Of a stretch of 64,000 bases of DNA, positions 50,301-63,800 are shown piece by piece (position 1 is the stretch's first letter; the number at the start of each line of letters is the position of its first letter). Under the pieces are notes generated by a model. That model made no database searches and was not told the origin of the DNA. It worked only from the letters and a program-made list of their open reading frames with translations. The stretch comes from Acridotheres tristis (taxonomy: Eukaryota > Chordata > Aves > Passeriformes > Sturnidae), in assembly GCA_037013685.1 (NCBI GenBank), contig CM072894.1:32295029-32359028 (forward strand), written 5' to 3'. The position numbers and the translations under genes were made by a program.

Positions 50301-53300
50301 TGGGGCAGAGTGTTTTATTGATAGAAGAGCTTGCCAGACCTCTTTGGCAATGCTCTCTTTTCACTTAAAGACCTTGGTGTAAATCTTTTTAATGCTTCAG
50401 CTACAAAAAAAATCTGAAAGGATCTTTCCCCACTTCTTACCATTGCACTATCATCTGTGTAAATCATCTTGCTTACTCATTCTCTTAGCTACTTTAGATT
50501 GTTAGTCTTAATGACAGGACTGCAGTAAAAGTGGGGGAAAAAGTATTTTAAACTGTCATTAGTCCATAAAACTTTGATCATTTATAGTAAGTGGGAATTC
50601 ATCTTGGACTTTTAAGAGAACAGAGAGGTCAGTCAGAGCATCCCTACTCAATTGTGCACCTGTGTAATGAAGTGCACCTCCAGGGAAAAATTGAAAATGG
50701 AAATGTAATTATTAAATGTTCTAAGACTTGGATACAACTAATTTTTAATTAATAATATATGATGCAGAAATAAGAACCAAGGGTTTGATCTTCTTGAACT
50801 TCTCCTGTATTTGAGAATTACATATTTAGAGTTATTTTGGTGGCCCAAATTTTGCAGTAAATAATTTCAGAGTTATGATTGTTATCATTGAGCAGCTCCT
50901 GAGATGTAAATGCTGTGCTTATTGTAGTAGTGCAAAAGGACTTTTTGTTTCATATTCCTTACTTACATTCGTGTTTAATATTTGTGAAAATGTGCGGGAA
51001 GCTCTCTCAGGGTGAATGTGGGTGCAGTGAAGAGAAATCTTACAATAGCATTAGCATTTTTCTAGTTAAATCTTTAGAAAAGCTTTTAGTGAGACAGCAA
51101 GCCTTTCCTGGACCTTGTGCTATATTGGCATGAACTTCAACCACAGCCTCTGTGTTTGCCAAGCTTTACTGCTATTGATAAACTGCAATGCATGACCAGA
51201 TTAAAGTATTCTAAAAAGAGATTTTTGCTGTAGTTTTTAAGATCTATCATTTGACAGGTTAAGAGTTGGTCACTCAAAATGCCAATACTTTATACATGAA
51301 TCTCTTTGAACTTTCAGATGAATTTTGGATTACTGCTGAAGTGTGCAGGTCTCTTTCAATTAAAAGACTTTCAGAGTTCAAAGCACTGCATAAGTATTTA
51401 GGAACTTGTCTCTTAAAGAGGGGTATATTGTGATCATTAATGAATATAAGTTGTTTTATGTGCTGAAGTATTGGGCTAGAAGTATGTGTTCATTCTGGTT
51501 GGTTTGTTGGTTTCTTTTCTTTTTAATACATATATCTTATAGCGAACCTGTAGATTCCTTCCTGCCATTCTGTCAAGCATTACTCCAGTTCACTCAGTGA
51601 CTTTATTCCACTCTCTCCAGAATCCATTTAGACTATTTTCATTGTGCTCAGTTTCAGCACAAAGAGATAACTGCTATAATCAGATGAAAATCTGATTATC
51701 CCTTTTAAATGAGTAGAATATATAAAACACACTGTTATACGTGCTACAAAAGGTTGATTTTGGGATGCTGCTGGACTTTGTGTAGCCAGTATATTTGTGT
51801 GCAGCATGAGACTCTGGTATTCTGCACTTTCATTTTGCTGTTCTGCTTACATAAAAATCAACCAAGTTTAACAGGAGTAACCATCCATGCAGAACAAAAC
51901 AGCACATGGATGATCTTCCTTAAACACTCACACAACTTTTGGGCAGATGCAGGCATTGTTTTGAGCAGAACAGTACATGGTGTGCACTATGCTGAAGAGC
52001 TTTGCCATGTTTCTCTTTCCTTGATCATTTATAGGAAGTCAGGTTGCACAAAAGAAGAGGTAAGCATTGGGTAAATATCCTTATTGAATCTCAACCTGGA
52101 TTATGAATAATTATTTTTAAGTATTAGAGCTCAATTTACAATATATGCATTTCAAAGATCTTGTTCCTAGTTTGCTTTATTTAGCATCCTCACAAATAGT
52201 TTTTTATTATTGATTTTGTGTTGTGTTTTCCTACATGATTTACTAGATGTACTGGAGGTGTCCTTCGTACAATTTCATTTTCTTTTATTGTCTCCCCTAG
52301 GACATCATTATCCTTTGAATAAGCACAGAAAACTATGTTCTCTTTCTCCTTTTTGGATTTATTCTACACTCTTTATTTTTATTTGAATGACAAGATTGGT
52401 CAGGGAATTCAGAATCAAGACTTTGTTTCACATTCTCTTCTTTGTCCAACTGTATTGCAAAAAATATTACCCTCAAGGTATTTAATAAAGTGAGACAGGA
52501 ATGCATCCTGACAGAGCAGTAAGGCCACATGTGAGTGGCTGGGATGCATCAGATCACAAAATGACGTGAAAATGTTCCTCAACTTGAAAGAGAAGGTTTG
52601 GAAAGGTTTGCAGTCAGAATTGCTCTCTGAGGAGGAAGGATGTCAGAATTAGAAAAAGATATCTACAAAACAGGAGAAAACTCTCTTGAGGTTCATTCTT
52701 CTTGTAGATCCCTTGTCCTTTTCTGTCCTGTCTATCTTTCTGTATAGTCTGAATCCTACTTCGCATTTATTAAGAAAACTCTTTTAAATTGATATTATAA
52801 TCCAGTGGTGCAAGCAATTTCACTTCAGTCATGGGAAAGAGAACAAAAGAAAGTCTTCTTTCAGCTTGTTTATCCCAAAGGGATGGATGGTTTCTGCCAT
52901 GGTTTCAGGAAAAAGAGATACTTGAATGGCACATTTACTACTGACCCTAAGATTTCAATGAATTAAAAATAAAAAAGGAAGAAAGAAAATTAAAGCAGAA
53001 AAACCTTTAAATTAAAAAGTGAGCAAGAAGAACTTTTCATCCTCATTTTATTTGTTCTCTAAAGCTTTGAATGCTGAAAAGCAAAAAAAAAAATCCATAT
53101 TTCATCTGGAGTAGGAATGAAAGAGAAAATTGTCAGACCTTTAAAAAAAACCCAAACAAACTAAAAGCAAGGTGAAAGGCATCATCCTAGTGTAGGGTGT
53201 CAGGGATGAGCCTTAAGCAAGAATGCAAACAACAAATTGCAGAGCTGCTTGAAATTGGTGCATCACATAAAAGCAGAGTCAGACTGTGCCATTGCAAAGG

Positions 53301-53786
53301 GTCTTTTCTTTAGCTTTAATTGTTTTTTCATATAAACCAGGTTGACTCAGATTTAATTGTATGCTGTTAGTCCTGGTTTAATCCATGAACTCTCACTCTA
53401 CTGGAAGCATCAGAGAAAGATTTAAGTGAGAAGCACTTTTAGTAAAACTATTGCTGTTCCTCTGCTTTGGTATCGTGTCAAAGCCCTAATGTTTACTGCT
53501 TTATTATGCATTTGTGTCTGAATGAGCAGCTTAGCGAGGCTCCATCTGCTCCCTTCTGGTGGAGCCCAGGAGGATGTGAAGGATTCGGTTTCAGTGTTTG
53601 AAGAGTAGTAGATGACTCCAGTGCTGTGGCCAGCACTGCCTTCCCTCAGCCCATAGCTCTGCAGATTAACTGGCATTAGTGCAAGCATTCACAGCTGCAC
53701 ATGGAATATTACAGAAAACACCAGAGCTCCAGCTTCCACTTGCATATGCTCATTTGCCTACAAATATGGGTAGAGTCTAGTTCTGG

Positions 53787-53818
53787 TTTTCTTTTTTTCT
53801 TTTTTTTTTTCCCCCTTT
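53787..53818. repeat. Pyrimidine (T/C) tract
   Basis: A 32-base run made only of T and C, mostly T, ending in ccccctttg. Low-complexity sequence without a recognisable flanking element. Confidence 0.85.
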
Positions 53819-56800
53819 GTATTTTCTCTCTTGAGAAAATGTAAGAGTAAAAGCTCTTCTGGTCATTGGTATGGACAATCCTTTTTATCTCCATTTATCT
53901 GCATTATATCAAACCTGTCAAAGTGTGTTCTAAAGACTCACGGACTACCAAGGTCATACTTGTGATTTTGTAGTTCCCAAGTGACTCCATTCAACCTTCT
54001 GAAACACACACATTTTATTTTCTCTTTTCAAGCCTGAATTAGATTTGTTAGAGAAATCATGCTATCAGACTTTATTAATGGTGACTGTTGGACATTTCAA
54101 GCTGAGAACACCAAGCTTTACTTTCCTTTTAGGTTCAATAATATCCATTCCTCAGTCTCACTGCAGTTTGATATCTTTACTCAGACCTTGAGTATGGTCA
54201 TCTTGGTGAGTATTCAGAGATTAACTTGGGTGTCTCAATCTAGAACTATAAACTGATGCTTATTTCCTTGTTCTCTTGCATATTACTGAAGAATATTTCT
54301 ATATTTTGCTGCAGACTCTCATTCTGTGTAATTTTTTATAGTTCTCATCATTTTCTTTTGGATCACATTTGATTCTGAGAAGGAAGCAGCTTTCTTTGCT
54401 GAAAGAAAGGTATTTTTTTTTTTTATTCCCCTTAGCCTCTGCATATTTATAACACTATTCTGGGGTGGGTTTAGCTCAGTGTGAGACTCTTTTTTACCAG
54501 CTTTTAATCTTTACTTGAAACAGAAGTGCCAAGTATATTTTGAATTTAAAACCCTTCTAAACCTAAAAGATAGTTTTGGCCCACTAATAGGTAGCAGTTT
54601 CAAAAGGTTAAGCTGCCTGGAAAATGTGACAAGATGTACTTATAAAATTAGGGATGAATCCAGCCTGTATAAATTCAGGTTTTTGATGTACATTTTAAAT
54701 GTACCACATCATGCAATTTTAAATCAGTCTTCTCTGCTGGCATCCAGAACTGGCATAGACGACAGTCAGCTGCAGAGTCCAGCTCTTGTTTGTATTCCTG
54801 CAACCTTTACAGAAATGTCATGGCTGGGCAGTGTTTGGTGCATTTGAAAGGACTCTTCTTCCTCTGAAAGGAGGCATGAAGAATCTCTCAAAATGAGGTG
54901 TGTTTTCCCACTTTGGACGAAATCTTGGCATGACTGGTGCTGTGATACCAGCCTGAGTCTTCAGCCACTCTGAAACATCAGCTTGGTGTTGTGACCAGCA
55001 TTGCACAAGCCCTGTGCTATTGGGGTGTCCTGGGTGCTAATAAACCACTGATCCTCCACAGGCTGCTTTCCTTCTGGCAGTTAATTCAGTTCTTGCTCGG
55101 TGAGGAGGGACACAGACCTCTCCTCCCTCTGTGCTCCTGAAGGAGAGGGCCACGAGCAGGGAATCAGCCTTGGTCCTGAGGCACTCTGAGAGTGCTGGCT
55201 CTGAGGGAGAAACAGGAATCCCACCAACAGCCACCTAATTTCATCCTTTGGCTGACTTGGCTTTGTGTGATAGCACAAGGAGAGGCAGCAAAGTGTGGTT
55301 TTGCAGCATGCTGGGACACAATCCAATTTTGGATGGATTCTGTGTACTGCTGCAGGGAAATGTCGAGCTGTGCCATTGCTGGTTGCACTGTTTTGCTTGA
55401 GGATGTGCTCAGATTCTGTCTAAACAATAATTAAATTTCATTTGCAGAGGACTGCTGAATGTGTGGAAAGAGAGATAAAATAATCAAGGACATGATTATT
55501 CACAAAATCAATAGAAATTCTAATAGTCTTATAAAGTACCACTTCATTTCTTTCATAAAGCTGCTGGATTGTTCATATTTCATATTTTTCTCCTGTACAG
55601 GTCAATTAAATTTTAGGTAATTAAATGCACTTTTTCACTCTTACTTGCCTTCAAAGGCTACTGTACATCACCAATTTATATAAACTACACTTGCACTGGC
55701 TATTTTTAACTTTCCATACTTGAACACAGTGCCTGGCTGTCGACCTTTGCGGGGTCACACCTGTGCATATTACTGAGTAATAGCCAATTTGTTGCTCTGA
55801 TCTGTGTCCTACATGTTTGATTAAACCCACAAGCTAATCTGAGTTGATTTTATTTGAATATACAGAATTATTTTTGTTGAAAGATCAGGGAGGTTTGTGT
55901 TAACAAATCAGAAATTTTTGCTGGGACTCACAATTGCTGTGCCTAACAATTTAAAGAGAAAATATCACTATTCTATTATTTTGTGACTTTTTAATGCTAA
56001 AATTTGTTTCAGAATTCCAGCACCTCCATGTATATGAAAATCTAAAGCAGTGTAGTTATTAATTTAAAAATATTAAACCTTGATAATTTCAGTGCAGTAT
56101 AACAGATTAAAATTTATCTTTATGCGTGTACTAATGCCTAATTATCAGATACCTGCTGATATTGTCTTCATTCACTAGAAGTGAATGTCTAAATGGATTA
56201 TATAATATATAAATATTTTCAGATCGTCTGTTCAACTAGGAATGAATCTCTTTCCACAGGTCTACTTGCCAGATAGAAACAGGCCCCAAAATAAAAGCAT
56301 ATAATTCAATTTCTACATTTTAATTATACATCCAATTATAAAATGAAGAATGATACAAAGATTAACATACAGAAATATATATTTTTGTCATGAGCTATTA
56401 AGCATCAAGTTTTTTAATGAAATGGTGGGATATGAAGATAGGCAGAGCACATAGTCCAACTAAGGCAATACACTGCAGCACTGCTGTTACTGTCAGTCAT
56501 GGGTTTAAAATACTCCTCATCACAAGCCTTTCTGTCAGCAACCTTGAATTAAATTCCACAAAGTTCCTAATTAACACAGAAATGTACAGTAGCCTCTTGG
56601 AACTGGAGATTTGTTGCTGTATGAAGGGCTTGCTAAATCTTGCATTGATTTAATTTAGAGATGAGCTCCTAAAGTAAGAGCTGCAAGTTAGTGTGGGTAT
56701 TATTGTTACTCATATTATGCTGCCTGCATTAAAATTATTTACTTTGGCAGTGTCAAAGCAAAGCAAACAACAAGCCCTCACAAAACCAGATGATTTCTTT

Positions 56801-57358
56801 TTGCTAGATTACAAACAACTATCCAAGAGCCATCTGCAGAGGGCTCAGGCACCTCAGAATATTGAATGCTTCAATTTCCTCTCTGTTACTACATCACAGT
56901 GCTCAAGGCCACTTCAGTGCCTATTTGTCATGCTTGTGAGCACCTGAAATCTGATTTTTCTTACTCACCGTGCAGCCTCCGCAAACACCAATACAGAAAG
57001 ATCCATAATAGGATTGGAAAGTTTAGTGAACACGGCACTTAATCAGTGCCATGAAATTTGTTTTAGCTATACTTTCATATACAATCAGAACAAGAGGTAC
57101 TATTTTAATTTTCCAAGGTGACACAGAGTTATTAGAAACCTATCCTAACATAGTGAGGCAAAGTGGGCTGTAGGTTTCATTTCCGCCGAAAGTGGGAGCA
57201 TAATGGAGTACCAATCCTGAAAAAAAGATTGGGATTGGGGCGTTATCTGGTGTAATATTCCAATTCTGCTTGGTAGTTGACTTGACAGGGATTCACAAGG
57301 AAGCTCAAACCATGTACCATATGTCATCAAGTAGCCAAACAGAAGGGTTTTTTGTTAT

Positions 57359-59260
57359 TTGCCTTGGTTAGCACTGAGATTTCCCTTTTCCGTCTGGGTT
57401 CCTGAGCTCTCCCTTTGTCTCCCAGGCCTGTATGTGGCTCAGCTGCTCTGCTGGCATTCAGTTGTGTGTTGGGGACATGCTCAGTGGAAATTGCAGAATG
57501 AGCTGTTTTCAGCTAAGTTACTGAAATGTGCATTTCAATTCTATGTCTTGGGAGTGCAAAAAGGAACAAGCACATTGAGCCGAGCATCTTTTTCCCTGTG
57601 CATGGCTGGTGTTGTTCAGCAGGGATGGAGAAGGATGCTCTGTCTGTGTCTTTGTGGAAGTAGTCTGGTAACAAACACATATTCTCTGTCAGACTTCTTA
57701 GCTGATGTCTACCCCTTCAAATTATTCTGCATTATTTTGATCATTTTCTCAATTTGGAATACACAAAGATGGTGTCTCTGTTCCTGCTCCTTTCCACACT
57801 GGCCAGTTCTTGTGTGGTTCAGGTAATAGTTGATCTGGAAGTACATGCACATAAGGGAGTTTATGTATGTGTAAATGTTGATCTTTGTATGCATTATGGT
57901 TTTTATTCAGCATCTGAATCCTATCAAATTTCACCCATAGAGCCTTAGTTTCATTTCAAAAACCCAAATCTTGTTGAAAATCAGATGAGTTTGGGTATTG
58001 GGAGGTAAGTCCCAGCAATTCCCGACTGTACAGTTTTAGAAGGTATTGTCTTTGCCTGTGGCAGAGTAAGGGACTAACAGAGCTGGAAAAAGGAACCAGA
58101 GCCTTATCCACAAGAACCAACTGTCTAATGCATTCTTGAAACTGCTACTGATATATTTTAAGTTGTTTTCTCAGTCCAGAAGCAGTGGTACCTACAAGAT
58201 TTGATCTGTTTCTGCTGGTACAGACAGAAACTTTCAGCAGATGGAGGTGGTGAGCAACAAATTCTGAATCACTGGTTCAGCAATTGCCCAATCTTGTATT
58301 TTAACAGCTTTGATTTTCTGGTTTTCTGCATTACTTTGACTCTCAATCTTTCTTTTTCTTTTAATTTTTAAATTTTTTAAAAAAACTGTTTGGCATCTGT
58401 TAAACTACTTGTGAAAGAGAAGCAGATCTGGAGGGTAATGGAGTGAAATTATTAGTCTTTTAGAATCAGACGATAATTAATCCAACACGAGAAGATCACT
58501 AACTATAAATAATGCCTATGAAAATAAATTCATTAATTCTTATTTACATTATGGAGACTTTTGGACCCCTTTGTACTCTTTGAGGCCATAAAATCTCTAA
58601 AGTCCATAATAGAAATGAGAATAGGCCTTTTAAATAGTTTTAATTAAGCAGTTTAACCATCTTAATTAAAAGACTTCAAGAGTGATGGTGTTCTCCTAAC
58701 AGCAGTGATATTTCAAGTAATTTTTCCTGTGTATTTCCCATCCTGGGGAAAGCTGGGCCACTTGAGGAGAGGAAAACACACCAAGATGGCAGAGAGGAAC
58801 AATTGCTGCAGAGAAGAGGATCTGCTCATTTGCAATACCTTGGTGACAGCTGCCATGTGCCACGGGATTGTCTGGTGTGATGGAGGACACAGCAATGCTG
58901 AGACATTTGCTGGAATGCAGAGGCTCCCCATAACGTACATTTTGTTTCTGCTCCATCTCATTGCAGAGGCTAAAATAAGCACTAACATGTTTTATGCAGC
59001 AGAAAAGTGGTCTTTGATTTTCCTCCTGCCTCTGGCTGGTTTCAGCTGTGTTTTGTGCAGTGCAGGAATGGTGTGGGTTGCTGCTGTTGGCTGTTTCTCT
59101 TTGGGTCTGTCTTGCTGGCCACTGATCGTGCTTCACTGGGCCTGACCTATGCTTGGCTGCTCCAGGGTTGGTGTTTCACACTGCTGTAGATACTGAGCGT
59201 TCCAGAGGCTGCCTCTTACATCAGCCAGAAACTCTCACTCATGCTGTTATCTTTCACAGC
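57359..59260. other. GC-richer intergenic patches with longer open frames
   Basis: Two patches (57359-57826 and 58696-59145) hold the longest open frames of the intergenic side: 155 codons on plus, and 146 codons on both strands in the same register. Predicted peptides are rich in Cys, Leu and Trp and match no family I know. I see no clear splice sites or polyadenylation context. They could be decayed repeats, exons of a long noncoding RNA, or chance. Between them (57830-58690) the sequence is AT-rich with several TAATTA motifs. Confidence 0.35.
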
Positions 59261-60374
59261 ACCTGTTATTAAAGCCTGTCTTTTCCACTCAGGTTTTCTT
59301 TGAGCAGTGTGGCAAATAAAAATAATCGGTTGCAGTGGTAACAAAACAACACACAGTAGGACCTTGCTCCCTGCAGCCTGGTGCCTGTTTGCCATGGATA
59401 TATCTTGAATCACTTTGTTTTACCTCTTACCACGATGCTAAAACTTCTATTGTGCATTTCTGATAGTCTAATTGCCTGTGTTTAGCATATTCTCAGGCTT
59501 CAATCACTAGCAGCACTATGGGTTCTTTAAATGTTACCCTTGAAAACTTCAATCTCATAACTTCATTTTATACTGCTGCTGGTGTCTTTGGGAGACATTT
59601 ACTAGTTAATAAGGTATAAATATCCTCTTTAACTGTTACCTAGTTTGGCATTCACAATCTCAAGTCCTTCTCCATCATTTCATTTACACAGACACTGTAG
59701 TTAAGACTATGTACTTCTCTACTTGTAATATTCTTCTAAGTTAAAACTTTGAACAGATTTTCCACCCATCCAGATGTTTCAGACAAAATTCAGGGAAGTT
59801 CTAATAATCATAGAAAATATTGCCAAGAGGGGTCTTGGTGAAATTTGCATCAAGTGTGGGATTTGCTTTTCTGGTAAAGGCTCGTCGTGTATATGATATG
59901 CAACACCTGAAAAATAATTTTCTGCTTGTCATTTTCCATCATATGTTATTCCTACTAGGTGTGGCACCACCAACATTTCTACATTGAAATGCATATTTTA
60001 AAGAACATTTATTGTTTTACTTTTCTATGAGTTAATCCCTGATTCTAATTGGCCCTCTGAAGTTGTCACCTGTAAATTTAACCATCATCCAAACAAATAA
60101 CTAAGAACTCTTTACTAATTCAGACCTGAGAGGTCCTTCTGATAGAAACAGGCCCCTGCCTCTGACTGTTTCTATTTTTGGAAATCCCCTTTATAGGCCT
60201 GTTGAGTTCCTACTTTCTCCATGAATCTTTTTTGCTCCCCTCTTGATATGCATACTCATCTTGGTCGACATAATAGATCCTGGCACTGACCAGGGTTTCT
60301 CCTGTGAAGTCCTTGCGTTTTTCATTTTATTCTATTCTGCAAACTTTCTTTCCAGACAGCCCTAAGCTCATAAT
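59261..60374. other. Intergenic stretch without recognised features
   Basis: AT-rich unique sequence. A short phrase near 59806 (aatcatagaaaatattgcca) faintly recalls a CR1 terminus but is too short to call. Confidence 0.45.
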
Positions 60375-60845
60375 TTCATAAAATCACAGGAAAAATTAGA
60401 TTGAAAAGGACCTTTTGAGTTATTCAATACATCTTCTATTTTCAAGCAACACTGACTTCAAAGTTAGACCCAACTGGGCCCTTGCTCTGTGAAGTTCTGA
60501 GGCTCTTCAAGGAGGAGACTTCCACAGCCTCCCTTGATGACCTGTTCCAGTGCTCAGCCATGCTTGTGGCGAGAAGCTTTCTTCCTTAAGTCAAAGAAAA
60601 TAAAGATTCAATTATTGCAACTTGTGATTTTTGCTGCTTGTGCTTTCATTGTGTGTTCCTTGGGAAAGTCTGGCTCTACTAGCCCGTGTAGCTGTTGTGA
60701 GACTGCTGTTGAATTTCCATTTTCTTGGCTTTATTGTCTATGTTTTAACCACCCCTCTTCCCACAGCCTGTCCTGGCTGCCCTGTGTTCCAACCCTCTTA
60801 CTGTCCCAGTGGCTCTCTGCAGTGATTATTGTTGCTAAAGTCATC
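60375..60845 (-). mobile_element. Old CR1 LINE fragment
   Basis: The plus strand starts ttcataaaatcacaggaaaa and continues gattgaaaaggaccttttga, gaggagacttccacagcctc, ttgatgacctgttccagtgc, attgcaacttgtgatttttg and gggaaagtctggctctacta. These are CR1 3' blocks in antisense, from a subfamily distinct from the copy at 34.5 kb. Substitutions and small gaps are frequent, so it is older. The minus strand is the element's sense. The open frame at 60534-60869 (plus) is a by-product of this repeat. Confidence 0.85.
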
Positions 60846-63800
60846 TTTGTTTCTAATAAAAAGGATTAATTTGAGACTATGGAGTGAAATGATCCTCCCG
60901 CCCTTTATTTTTTACTGTTTGGTAAAGATGTGGCTATCATTCTCCCATCCTGCATCTTTTCACCTGATATAGAGTTGGTAATTTGGATTAAAATGAGCTC
61001 TGAGAGTTCATGTTTTCTCCACTTATCTGTTTGGAGACTTCACTTAATTTTGCTGCTTTTCATACTGAAGGTGTTATTTCCCCAAGAAAACTGAGCTTTG
61101 TGGCACCATTTCAGGATAGAGCACAGCTGTCTGATCTTATCTGGGCCTGACAGATGCCTACCCTTCCCACCAAGCTCCACTGTCTTATTGAAAGAATTAC
61201 CTGTTTCTACAATCTTTGCATTTAAAAATGATCTGCATACATATGCTTGGAAAGTAGGGCTTATTTTAATAATGTGAAGGAAACACAATAAGATGTTGGA
61301 GAGAGATGCCATAACAAGTAGAATTACTTTTATCACTTCCTTGTTCCATCACCCATTTCAGTGTAATTGTCTTTTTTGTATTGGCTTCTCCTTTGGAAGA
61401 ACACATAGCAATTTCCAAATGTTTAATTAAAACCTCACAACACTTCTGTGATGTGAATGTTGTAAACGAAAGAGAGAAGATAAGGTCTTTCTAAAGCAAC
61501 TTTTGTGTTAAGTATTTTGTTACATTTTGTTTATCACCAAAACAGGCATCATTTTCTTTGGTGCACCATAGTTTACTTGTATCATTATGTCAAATCCTTG
61601 CAAAGAGAGAGATTTCTTGGCATCAGGGGGAATATCCTGTGGTGGGTTACTGGTTATTCTTCTTTATTCATCCATGCCTTCTCTTTCTCCTTCCTCTTCT
61701 GAGGAAACCTTTGTTCCTTGCTGTACCAGGTCAAAAGTGGTCAAACTTTGTATTATGTTGTAACAGCTAAACGATTTCACTTGAAATAAGAATCTGGGCT
61801 GCCTGGATATGAATATATTCAAATATTGAGATATTCAAATTTTGAGAAGGTTTTTGAAGAAATATGTCCAGAGCAGCCACTTTAGTTCTTCTCACTATTA
61901 AGAAATGGCTTTTTCCCCCTTAAGATTTCATGAAACTCTATGGTATATTTTATCCCAGTAATAATTTTCTTTTATTCCCCCACAATCCACACGTTGATTC
62001 ATTAGAAACATTTTTCTTTAGCCTTCAAAGGATTTCTGGTGTAAGAGATGTCCCAGATCTCTTGCCTTTGTAGCATGCTGTCTATTTGAGCTAATTTTAT
62101 ATAAATTCTTTCTCCTCACCTTGTACTATCCCTTACTATTACTATTAACCTTACTGTTAATCAAGACGTCATTCTCTCTTTTCAAAGGTGTTATTTAGGC
62201 AGTCAGTTTAGGTTTTTTATAAATGTTGGTGATATTCTCTCAATGTAGTGTCACCAGGCCAAAGTGTAGGAATGTGACAGGGACTGCTCACACTCTGGGC
62301 TCTTTTGCTTGTCTGCCTTGATGAACTTCTACTGATGAATCAACCTCTTCCTTTCTTCTCCCTCCTTTCTTGCCCCATCCTTTCCCTCCCTCCATCTCCT
62401 CCTGTGTTTGGCACTTAGGATATTGTACAGGCCCTGAGCAGAGGAGCTCATTTTTCATTTTCCCAAGCTTTCCACCCACTTCCCTTCTCTCCTGCCAATG
62501 CACACACATGGTGCATTCATACACATGCCAGTATGCTGCTGAAATCTTGGAGAGATATATTTGAAAAAGGTAAAGAAAAAGACTAAATACTTGTATCTTG
62601 AGATGGCTATAGAACTTCCATCTTAGTGTTTGCAGTTTATTCTTTAAATAAGTAACAAAAATACTGTTTATTTTAGCAAATATAATCACATTTTGCAAAC
62701 AAATACAGATTTTTGTAAAGAAGCAGATTTTCCATGAAAGGAAACTTCTGTTTTGTAGAACAGAAGTGAAAATAGAAGCTAACATATGAAACTACTTTGA
62801 CTTACATTATGATTAATTCATAAATAACCAAGAACTATGTTCAACTGCTTCTTTAAACTTAACCAGTAAAATCAAACAACATGATTTATTCACTTTGCTT
62901 GGCGCTGTTTTTATACAGTGATGTAGCAGGCTAAGTACAATGATTTATACAAAGTACTATGCTTGGATTATTTTAACAATAATTTAATAGGATCTCAGAC
63001 CAAATGGTGTATATCTCACTGTTTCTGCTTTATTCATGCATCATGTAAATTGAATAGCCAAGTGTTTACAGGAAAACAAAGCTGGGATTGACATCAGGCA
63101 TGCCTCTGTTCATACATACAGAGCAGAATGCACTCACAAATAAGTCAAATCCCAATATCTGCAGAACTGTTTGGCACCTCTGGAAAAACTCACATCATTC
63201 CAATGCCTCACCATCTTGTAAGATACTTGCTCTCAGACACCTTCAAGATTTTGACTTGTATATTTGTTCATGCCATGAATAACACTGCTCCATGATTAAA
63301 AAAATAGGATTGATAAGACACACAAGCTCATACAGTAAAAATTCAGCAAAACACCTAATGAGCTCTTTATATGTGCAATCCGAGCCCTCAATTCATCTGT
63401 GTCTCCAGAAATTAAATTATTTTTCCCTTGATTTATAGAAAACCCATTACAGAGTAGCAGCTTGATCTTTTTTCCACCTGGGATTAGAGAAGTTTTACAT
63501 TACAAAGAAATTTCAGCAAAGTTAAGGATTTGTCCTCAGTTTTCCTCATTTAAATACACAGAGTTACACATATATAAACATTCCTCAGAGAAATCACTGC
63601 TATAATTACTTTGGATAGACATTATCTGTCTATACCATAAATATTTGGGCCACAGTACTCTGGGGTCTAATTTCTGCTACAATCAATCAGTGTTACTGAA
63701 ATTCCTGTATTATTTAGTAATTGAAACCCTGAGAAAATTTTCAAGCCCAGTTGAATTCAACAGTTTATCCTGAGTAAAGGGAGAAGAATTTAATGTTACA

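Larger units (their letters stand above)
44732..57340. other. Intergenic AT-rich stretch without genes
   Basis: About 12.6 kb with no open frame above 121 codons and no recognisable exon, RNA gene or CR1 copy. It includes the CTCF-type site at 47317-47330, the pyrimidine tract at 53787-53818, and a somewhat GC-richer piece near 54820-55420 whose 60-87-codon open frames on both strands have no recognisable family. Confidence 0.5.

Noticed and set aside
53547..53563. CTCF-like text around ccttctggtggag
   Set aside because: At least two core mismatches to the consensus; not distinguishable from chance by eye.
59806..59850. Possible CR1 terminus (aatcatagaaaatattgcc)
   Set aside because: Similarity covers fewer than 20 bases and does not continue into CR1 sequence.
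62288..62785. 165-codon open frame on the minus strand
   Set aside because: Its composition comes from a purine-rich, low-complexity segment plus AT-rich sequence; no recognisable domain.
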